Shown piece by piece: positions 1-5,339 of a stretch of 10,875 bases of DNA (its first letter is position 1; each line of letters opens with the position of its first letter). The notes under the pieces are model-generated. The model made no database searches. It was not told the DNA's origin and was given only the letters and a program-made list of their open reading frames with translations. Source of the DNA: Promethearchaeota archaeon (lineage in GTDB: Archaea > Asgardarchaeota > Lokiarchaeia > Sigynarchaeales > MK-D1); the NCBI GenBank assembly GCA_016839865.1, contig JAEOTN010000333.1, positions 1-10,875 of the forward strand. Direction: 5' to 3'. The position numbers were made by a program, and so were the translations under genes.

Positions 1-378
1 AGTTTCATTGTAATGGAAGATAGCTCTCATGTCTGCCTCGTTCATGGGGCTATAGGGGTCTGTTGCGGTAAGAAAAGACCGATTATAAAGGTGTGTTAGT
101 AAAGGAATTTCTTCTTCGGTCGCTCTCCGAATTTTGACCTGGCTTGAGATTCTTTTGTGAAGCCTTTCCTCAAATTCAGGTGTAAAATTTTCCCCACCCA
201 AAACCATTTGAACATAGGGATATCCTTCTGCAGGAGGTTCCATCACTTGTAACTTCGGTACACTAGATGGAATTGCATCTTCATCATCTCCATCTAATGA
301 AAATACTGGCATAGAAAAGTATCTGCGAATCTGTTCCCGTTTTATAGACATTTTCTTTGGTGATTTTTGAGAGCTCAT
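1..378 (-). CDS. GNAT-like N-acetyltransferase, 5' part (cut by window edge)
   Basis: An open frame of 126 codons runs without a stop from an ATG at 378 to the window edge, so the C-terminal part is missing. The first 80 or so residues are a polar extension with an acidic patch (about residues 29-35) and no recognised domain. From about residue 81 the sequence reads VKIRRATEEEIPLLTHLYNR, the usual first strand and helix of a GNAT acetyltransferase: basic strand, R-A-T/x-D/E-D/E-x-x-x-L, then an aromatic/Asn pair. The acetyl-CoA-binding Q/RxxGxG/A motif would lie outside the window, so enzyme activity and substrate cannot be judged. A good BRE/TATA element about 30 nt upstream favours the ATG at 378 over a second in-frame ATG nine codons later. 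The gene lies downstream of the AmrS gene on the same strand (65-nt gap) but seems to have its own promoter. Confidence 0.6.
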   Translation of the reverse strand, partial: MSSQKSPKKMSIKREQIRRYFSMPVFSLDGDDEDAIPSSVPKLQVMEPPAEGYPYVQMVLGGENFTPEFEERLHKRISSQVKIRRATEEEIPLLTHLYNRSFLTATDPYSPMNEADMRAIFHYNET

Positions 379-401
379 ACCTTATGGATCCATTCTGTTC
401 A

Positions 402-419
402 TTTTATATATCTTTTCGG
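402..419 (-). promoter_or_regulatory. BRE/TATA promoter of the GNAT-like gene
   Basis: On the minus strand the sequence reads ccgaaaagatatataaaa: a purine-rich BRE-like stretch followed by an archaeal TATA box (ATATATAA at 411-404). The box is centred about 29 nt upstream of the ATG at 378. A start site about 26 nt downstream would fall near 381, giving an almost leaderless mRNA. No Shine-Dalgarno motif precedes the ATG, which agrees. Confidence 0.6.
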
Positions 420-443
420 TTCAAATCTTTCTACTTTTTCACT

Positions 444-1538
444 CTAGAACCTAAATCCTGCCCTTTTTTTTCCCATCCCTCGTATATACGACGGTTCCCC
501 ACATTTTGGACAGTGATTATTTTGACCTAACTTAATTTCTGATATTGAGTATCCTTCTCGTTTGATCAGAACCTCGTGACATTTATGGCAGTTACTGTCA
601 TTACCCCGAGAACTATGCACGTTTCCAATATACACGTAGTATAATCCGGCTTCTTTTGCAATATCATACGCTTGTTCTAGAGTATTTAGGGGAGTTCTTT
701 GATGGTTTTGCATCTTATAATCAGGATGATAAGCAGAAAAATGAATAGGAGTAACTGGACCTAAATTTTCAACAATCCACTCACACATTTGCATAATTTC
801 GTCTGGATTGTCGTTTTCATTCGGTATTATTAGATTGGTAATTTCAATATGAACCCCATTTGCTTTCCAGTATTTTGCTGTATCTAATACAGGCTGCAAA
901 CGATTGACTTGTGCTACACGTTGGTAAAATCCATCAGTAAAGGCTTTGAAATCAATATTTGCAGCATCTATCACTTGGATCAGATCTTGTGATGCCTCGG
1001 GAGTTGAATAGCCGTTTGTTACCAATACGTTCTTAATCTCATTTTGATGAGCTAAATCTGCACATTCCATAATGTATTCATGCCAAATTAAAGGCTCGTT
1101 ATATGTATACGCAATCAATTTCGAATTTGACTTTATAACCGACTCGATAAGTTCTGAGGGAGTCATTTGTACCAAAGGATAGGAACTCCCTCGATGTCCT
1201 CCTTCATCACAAATTGCTCTGTTTCCTTCTTCGTTTGGATAGCATTGAGATATTGACCAATTCTGACACATACTACAATGAAAATTGCATCCTACTGAAG
1301 CAACTGAGTAAATATTATGACCTGGATAAAAATTGTATAATGGTTTCTTTTCAATAGGATCAATTGATCCTTTCGAAATAAGAGATCCATAAATAAGTGT
1401 GAAAAGTGTACCACCTTGATTAATTCGGGTGGAACAATCTCCTCTCATTCCCTCTTTAATAGTACATCTTCTAGCACAAACGTTACATCTTACCTTATTA
1501 TCATCCAATTTCTCGTACAGAACTGCTTCTTTTTTCAT
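444..1538 (-). CDS. amrS: AmmeMemoRadiSam-type radical SAM enzyme
   Basis: Radical SAM protein of the PflA-like AmrS family, named for its usual association with AMMECR1 and Memo proteins; its reaction is not established. Numbered from the upstream GTG at 1544, the SAM [4Fe-4S] motif CNFHCSMC has C86, C90 and C93. An N-terminal cysteine set (C20, C23, C27, C37) and a C-terminal pair of CxxC motifs (C319/C322, C345/C348) look like further metal sites, as is usual in this family. YTYNEP (146-151) is the family's TYNEP-like motif, and VTNGY (175-179) and DFKAF (198-202) are barrel strands. Full family length (364-366 residues). A stretch of about 25 residues after the cluster motif (about 100-126, with two more cysteines) looks longer than in typical members. 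The frame can start at GTG 1544 or ATG 1538; I prefer 1538 because the TATA-like element at 1559-1573 places transcription start at about that base. No AMMECR1 or Memo gene is in the window. Confidence 0.88.
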   Translation of the reverse strand: MKKEAVLYEKLDDNKVRCNVCARRCTIKEGMRGDCSTRINQGGTLFTLIYGSLISKGSIDPIEKKPLYNFYPGHNIYSVASVGCNFHCSMCQNWSISQCYPNEEGNRAICDEGGHRGSSYPLVQMTPSELIESVIKSNSKLIAYTYNEPLIWHEYIMECADLAHQNEIKNVLVTNGYSTPEASQDLIQVIDAANIDFKAFTDGFYQRVAQVNRLQPVLDTAKYWKANGVHIEITNLIIPNENDNPDEIMQMCEWIVENLGPVTPIHFSAYHPDYKMQNHQRTPLNTLEQAYDIAKEAGLYYVYIGNVHSSRGNDSNCHKCHEVLIKREGYSISEIKLGQNNHCPKCGEPSYIRGMGKKRAGFRF

Positions 1539-1558
1539 TCTCACATCAAATTCTGAAA

Positions 1559-1573
1559 CTATATTTCTTTTTC
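1559..1573 (-). promoter_or_regulatory. BRE/TATA-like promoter of amrS
   Basis: The minus strand reads gaaaaagaaatatag, an A-rich BRE-like run followed by AAATATAG. The TATA-like centre at about 1562 lies about 25 nt upstream of ATG 1538, the classic spacing for a leaderless archaeal transcript. It is only about 19 nt from GTG 1544. The site therefore helps to choose the start codon. It is a weak match to consensus. Confidence 0.4.
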
Positions 1574-1622
1574 ATTCTTTACTTGATCAAGCTTAGATTA
1601 ATACCTTTTTTGAGATTGCACA

Positions 1623-2558
1623 ATGCCACATAAGAGTAAAGAAGAGAAAGAACGTCTACAGTTAATAGATAAAATAAGACAAGAAATAGACAAATTTCCT
1701 CATCTTAAAAGAGGATATAGTAAACAAAGAGTGGAATTAATAGATTTACACTTGACTTTGGGGTACCTTTATTCTGATTTACCGCGTTTTTATAGTCATT
1801 CTCTTCAAGAATTTCTTTATGCTCTTTCTCTGATGGAAGAATTAGGAGATTTGGAGAAAATAGCCCATCTCAATGGAATTATTGCTTCTATGTATTTAGC
1901 TAGCCTTAATTACTCTCAGGCAATTCCATATTACGAAAAATCAATTGAATTACTTAAAACTGACACATTCAATAAAGAAATGATGATTGCAAAAAAGGGA
2001 TTAGGAATTGCATACATGAAATCGGGGAAGCAGAAAGAAAGCATTCATGTCTTATCTGAATCTGCAGAAATTTGTGTAGATTTGGGGGATATCAATAATT
2101 ATATGGAAATAATCATGATTTTGAACTCATATTATCAAGAAGAACAAGATTGGGAGATGGTTATTGAGCTTGAATCCAAAGCATTGAAAATTTTGTTAGA
2201 TATGGGTGCAGACGAAGAAATTTCAAATACTTACATCAATTTAGGGATTGCTAATTCTAAGTTAAAAAATTATGCTGAATCGCTGTTAAATTTCAAGCAA
2301 GCAGTTAATTATGCAATCAAAGCTGAAAAAAATCTTATTATTTATCATGGAATTGTCATGGTAGCAGAAACACATTTTCATTTACGGGATATATCTTCTG
2401 CAAAAAGTGAATACTTACAAGCACTTTCCATGGCGGCGTTTTTGGATTTAAACGATGAAATAAAAAAAACCAAAATGGTACTTCTTACATTAGGAGTTTC
2501 AGAAGAGGAAATTAATAGTGCTGTAGACAAGGGAAAAAAAGAAATTAAAAAATCATAG
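1623..2558 (+). CDS. TPR-repeat protein, cytosolic
   Basis: A 311-residue, all-helical protein made mostly of tetratricopeptide repeats. After a charged N-terminal helix (1-30), six TPR-like helix pairs can be read at about residues 37-74, 78-112, 121-154, 160-193, 198-232 and 240-272. Each has the typical small/large pattern, for example the fifth unit's INLGIANSKLKNYAESLLNF. The C-terminal 40 residues are helical and lysine-rich. There is no signal peptide, TM segment or enzymatic domain, so it is probably a cytosolic protein-protein interaction scaffold; the partner is unknown. No Shine-Dalgarno precedes the ATG, and a weak AT-rich element (about 1593-1602) lies at leaderless-promoter distance. 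It is divergent from amrS (78-84 nt apart), and its last codons overlap the 3' end of the opposing coiled-coil gene. It could be related to SNAP- or regulator-type TPR proteins, but nothing specific identifies it. Confidence 0.85.
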   Translation: MPHKSKEEKERLQLIDKIRQEIDKFPHLKRGYSKQRVELIDLHLTLGYLYSDLPRFYSHSLQEFLYALSLMEELGDLEKIAHLNGIIASMYLASLNYSQAIPYYEKSIELLKTDTFNKEMMIAKKGLGIAYMKSGKQKESIHVLSESAEICVDLGDINNYMEIIMILNSYYQEEQDWEMVIELESKALKILLDMGADEEISNTYINLGIANSKLKNYAESLLNFKQAVNYAIKAEKNLIIYHGIVMVAETHFHLRDISSAKSEYLQALSMAAFLDLNDEIKKTKMVLLTLGVSEEEINSAVDKGKKEIKKS

Positions 2559-4181
2559 ATGTTTTTTGAGTTCTGCTAAAATATTTTGCTCTATACGATC
2601 GTTTGTTAATCCTTTAATTTTTAGAGAGGAAAATCCTTCTTGCATAAGTTTTTCAATTCCATCTAATTTGAGAAGATTCATTTTTTCAATCGTGAACTCG
2701 AAATTACTTCGGATTTTCATATCATCTTCTACTACTTGTGCTAACTTTGTATTCAAATCTGTAAATCCTTCACTTAATGGACTCACTTTTAAACTGGAAT
2801 CAATAATTCCTGGAAATGCAAAAACAATTCGTTCATCGCCGCGTTTATTTTTTAGCAATCCAGCGTAGACAGGCATAAAAATACGCTCAACAGTTGTGGT
2901 CATGTTCGATACACGGTCAGCGAGTCCCCACCTAAGAATCATATGTTTATCTTTTTCACATGCTTCCATTTTTTTGGTAATGATTAGTTGGATTTCTTTG
3001 AGTTCTTCATTTAATTTTACGTTTAATTCGTCCAGTTCTTTAATACGTATGTCTTTTTCCTCATTCAATCGTTTAACTCGGGCATTTCGTTCAGAAAGAT
3101 TCTTCTTTAGCTCAAATTCTTTATCCTTATATTCTTGTGATATTCTACTATCGATTTTCTCGATCTCTTCAGCCTTTTCTTTAATTTTTTGTCTTAAAAC
3201 CTCGATTTTTACTCCAATATCATGTTTTACGTTATCTAAGACATCTAAATGTTTGGAAGCTGAGTGGATTGCTCTGTCAACAGGTTGCTTTCTAAAATAA
3301 TCTGTATCCAGGAACATCTTCAACCCTTGAGATCCATTTACGAATAATTCATTAAGTGGAAAGAAGAACCCACCCACTTTCTCTAAAATTGCTTTCTTCT
3401 CTTGTAAACTCACAATATCTAAATGATTCCGTAGCTGTTTAAGACTGTTATCAACGCTATCAGAAGTAATCGAATTCATTTCCTTAGCTATTGCTGATTT
3501 GAAGCGAGATTCTTCATCCTTTGCTTGTACTCGTAGCTCTGTTTGCCAGTCACTCAAGGGTTTTGCTAAAAGGTTTTTAAAGTCATTCCAGCGGATTTTA
3601 TTGCCGTTAGTCTCCTTAATATAATAGCGGAACAATTCTGAGAATTCTAGAGCTTTTTCAACAGAATATTGACTTTCTAAAAGCGTGTAATTTGAAATTG
3701 ACTCAATTCGCATGAAAGTTATGATATTTGCGAAACCATCTATCAGACTAGGACTCATCAAACCCTCAATAAAGATATCTTTGTATTCTTCTGTTTCCTC
3801 TTCTTTGATTTCTCCGAGTTTAAATTTTCGTCCACGTTCAGTGTACAGGATGATATCTCGGATAAGAGCTAAAATTTCATCATGAGAGCGATTTTCAATA
3901 TTGCGTAAAATATGACCAATAATTGCTTGACGAGGCGGATTATTTATCTTTAAGCTCAAATTGCATATCCCTACATCATCAAAAATAATATGACTAGATG
4001 GATCTCCTGACACGATAATAAGTGGCCATGCTAATCGGGAGAAACTAGCGAAACTTTCGTTTGCATTTTTCTGATCTAATAACATTTTGAATCCAATAAC
4101 ATAGTCCCCCGGAGAATCTATCAGAGGACCAGCACTGGATTTCATAAATGGAAGAAATTTTTGGTTACCATGAATCGACAT
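2553..4181 (-). CDS. Large coiled-coil protein of unknown function
   Basis: I do not recognise the family. The 542-residue product has no signal peptide or TM segment, so it should be cytosolic. Three parts can be seen: an N-terminal mixed region (about 1-160) including the hydrophobic strand-like WPLIIVSGD (52-60) and FDDVG (67-71); a helical middle (about 160-310); and a Lys/Glu-rich coiled coil of about 100 residues (about 313-412). A C-terminal globular part follows, starting with VERIFMPVYAGLL (431-443) and IVFAFPG (452-458). Two globular regions around a coiled coil resemble SMC-like or tethering proteins in outline only: no Walker A, Walker B or ABC signature is visible. ATG 4181 is preceded by Shine-Dalgarno-like AGGT (4189-4186) and GGAG (4197-4194). 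Its stop codon lies inside the end of the convergent TPR gene. The role is unknown. Confidence 0.8.
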   Translation of the reverse strand: MSIHGNQKFLPFMKSSAGPLIDSPGDYVIGFKMLLDQKNANESFASFSRLAWPLIIVSGDPSSHIIFDDVGICNLSLKINNPPRQAIIGHILRNIENRSHDEILALIRDIILYTERGRKFKLGEIKEEETEEYKDIFIEGLMSPSLIDGFANIITFMRIESISNYTLLESQYSVEKALEFSELFRYYIKETNGNKIRWNDFKNLLAKPLSDWQTELRVQAKDEESRFKSAIAKEMNSITSDSVDNSLKQLRNHLDIVSLQEKKAILEKVGGFFFPLNELFVNGSQGLKMFLDTDYFRKQPVDRAIHSASKHLDVLDNVKHDIGVKIEVLRQKIKEKAEEIEKIDSRISQEYKDKEFELKKNLSERNARVKRLNEEKDIRIKELDELNVKLNEELKEIQLIITKKMEACEKDKHMILRWGLADRVSNMTTTVERIFMPVYAGLLKNKRGDERIVFAFPGIIDSSLKVSPLSEGFTDLNTKLAQVVEDDMKIRSNFEFTIEKMNLLKLDGIEKLMQEGFSSLKIKGLTNDRIEQNILAELKKHL

Positions 4182-4231
4182 TTTTACCTACTACTCCAGT
4201 TTTTATTAAAAATGAATATTATGCTAAATAC

Positions 4232-4247
4232 GATTATAAAAGGTTAA
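4232..4247 (-). promoter_or_regulatory. TATA-like promoter of the coiled-coil gene
   Basis: The minus strand contains TTTTATAATC (4241-4232) preceded by ttaacc, a TATA/BRE-like pair about 55 nt upstream of ATG 4181. This would give a leader of about 30 nt carrying GGAG and AGGT as ribosome-binding candidates. A second AT-rich element (about 4201-4212, minus-strand TTTTTAATAAAA) sits at leaderless distance and is the main alternative. Confidence 0.4.
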
Positions 4248-4273
4248 TTTGTGATTTAGCATCCCTTTTATTT

Positions 4274-4287
4274 GAAAAAGAAAAAAG
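4274..4287 (-). terminator. Poly-T terminator after the 7TM gene
   Basis: On the minus strand, about 28 nt after the TGA of the 7TM gene, the sequence is CTTTTTTCTTTTTC. Archaeal RNA polymerase terminates on such T-runs without a hairpin. It would separate the 7TM transcript from the downstream coiled-coil gene, which has its own promoter-like element. Confidence 0.5.
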
Positions 4288-4314
4288 ATGGTAAATATAT
4301 TCGTAAATTTTGAT

Positions 4315-5121
4315 TCACGATTGAAGAATAAAATTCGCAAGCGCTAACAAAAGCAAACCGATAAGTATAATGAGGGGCGGAACAAATGCTTGCACTAAAA
4401 TTGCATCCATATATTTTAGAATTGGTTGTATTGACCTGCCTACATAGTATATAATAATACCTACTCCGTTCAATATGGATGATTTTCGAATTACTCCAAC
4501 AGATTTAGCCGCAAGATAGAAAAATATACACGGTAATGCAAAATTCAGCAGAGGTAGTAGAATATAATTCAAATAAAATAACCCTACAGGATATGAGTCC
4601 CCCAATATCGGAGATGGTTTAATAGTGACTGGAGGTTCAATGCCTAAAACTTCCCGATAATAATTTGGATCTAAAACATATTCTGCTGGTAACCAAAGAA
4701 TGAGAGAAGCAATTAGGATCACTATTACTGGTAAAAGATATGCCATTAATTTGTGCAATTTTGTTTCCTTCGTAAACAGCAAAGTTGATAAGATTCCAAC
4801 AACCATTGCTGCTGCAAGCCAACCTGTAAAGGAAGCTAAGCGATAAATTGTGAGAGGTAAATTAGATCCCTCAAATTGTATCTGATATGCCCAAATATTC
4901 ATATAAAAATCATAAACAATATAGAAACCTCTACTCACTGATAGGAAGAGGAAAAACAATGCAAAATAAAACCAATACAGTTTTTTTGTTTTTCGAAACC
5001 GAATAAACATGAAATAGCAGAAAAGTAAAAACATGTACCCGATAATTACGAAATATAATGCTAAGGAAAGTGAGTCTACTACTGGTAGAAATGGATTATT
5101 GTGAGGAAGTTGTAGGATCAT
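4315..5121 (-). CDS. Seven-transmembrane membrane protein, function unknown
   Basis: Integral membrane protein of 268 residues from ATG 5121; an in-frame TTG at 5142 would add seven. With TTG numbering, seven hydrophobic segments lie at about 25-46, 56-76, 102-123, 131-150, 186-212, 223-241 and 249-272. Positive loops (RFRKTKK at 48-54, TKETKLHK at 124-131, AAKSVGVIRKSS at 211-222) alternate with loops poor in Lys/Arg, so the positive-inside rule predicts N-outside, C-inside. A 35-residue external loop between TM4 and TM5 is Pro/Tyr-rich. Notable residues in or near helices include SRGFYIVYDF (70-79) and IYYVGR (231-236). There is no Lys in TM7, so it is not a rhodopsin, and no kinase, HAMP or other output domain follows. 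ATG 5121 is preferred because TATA-like repeat units lie 25-35 nt upstream. The gene is divergent from the surface-protein operon, which suggests but does not prove a link. Confidence 0.72.
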   Translation of the reverse strand: MILQLPHNNPFLPVVDSLSLALYFVIIGYMFLLFCYFMFIRFRKTKKLYWFYFALFFLFLSVSRGFYIVYDFYMNIWAYQIQFEGSNLPLTIYRLASFTGWLAAAMVVGILSTLLFTKETKLHKLMAYLLPVIVILIASLILWLPAEYVLDPNYYREVLGIEPPVTIKPSPILGDSYPVGLFYLNYILLPLLNFALPCIFFYLAAKSVGVIRKSSILNGVGIIIYYVGRSIQPILKYMDAILVQAFVPPLIILIGLLLLALANFILQS

Positions 5122-5143
5122 TTTTTTACCACTTATTATCAAT

Positions 5144-5183
5144 CTTTTATCTTTATTCTTTTATCTTTATCTTTTATCTTTAT
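5144..5183. repeat. 13-bp tandem repeat, three copies, in a promoter region
   Basis: CTTTTATCTTTAT occurs three times without mismatch, at 5144-5156, 5158-5170 and 5171-5183, with one extra T after the first copy. On the minus strand each unit reads ATAAAGATAAAAG and is TATA-like. The first unit sits about 23-35 nt upstream of ATG 5121, so the array probably contains the promoter of the 7TM gene. It may arise by slippage; copy number could tune TBP/TFB binding or serve as a regulator site. Confidence 0.75.
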
Positions 5184-5222
5184 CCATTCGCGTTGGTTGT
5201 ATATCAAAGGAAAAGAAACGAA

Positions 5223-5239
5223 CAAAATACTTTAAATTT
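5223..5239 (+). promoter_or_regulatory. Candidate promoter of the surface-protein operon
   Basis: CAAAATACTTTAAATTT combines an A-rich BRE-like part with the TATA-like TTTAAATT (5231-5238). Transcription would begin near 5260 and give a leader of about 80 nt. CGGAG (5325-5329), ten bases before the TTG start at 5340, is the candidate ribosome-binding site. Two small inverted repeats lie in this leader (CCTAA-7-TTAGG at 5253-5269; CTAA-3-TTAG at 5301-5311). Confidence 0.35.
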
Positions 5240-5339
5240 CAAAATAAATATGCCTAATGCATACTTAGGAACGACTAAAAAATAGTGGATTTACATCCTT
5301 CTAATCCTTAGTTGTATCGGAAATCGGAGCCAAACTAGA

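Noticed and set aside
2566..3300. Plus-strand open frames of 100 and 134 codons inside the coiled-coil gene
   Set aside because: They are antisense to a well-supported 542-codon gene and are Ser/Phe-rich, the usual shadow of Lys/Glu-rich coding sequence.
2553..4181. SMC/Rad50-like ATPase
   Set aside because: The coiled coil fits, but no Walker A, Walker B or ABC signature can be found in either globular part.
4315..5142. 7TM protein as a microbial rhodopsin
   Set aside because: The last helix lacks a lysine for retinal, and the typical Asp/Trp residues of helix C are not seen.
5144..5183. CRISPR array
   Set aside because: Units are 13 bp with no spacers of useful length, and no cas gene is nearby.
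5058..5285. 75-codon plus-strand open frame overlapping the 7TM gene start
   Set aside because: Its N-terminal part is antisense to the 7TM coding region and its hydrophobic middle is just the translated 13-bp T-rich repeat; no promoter or ribosome site supports it.
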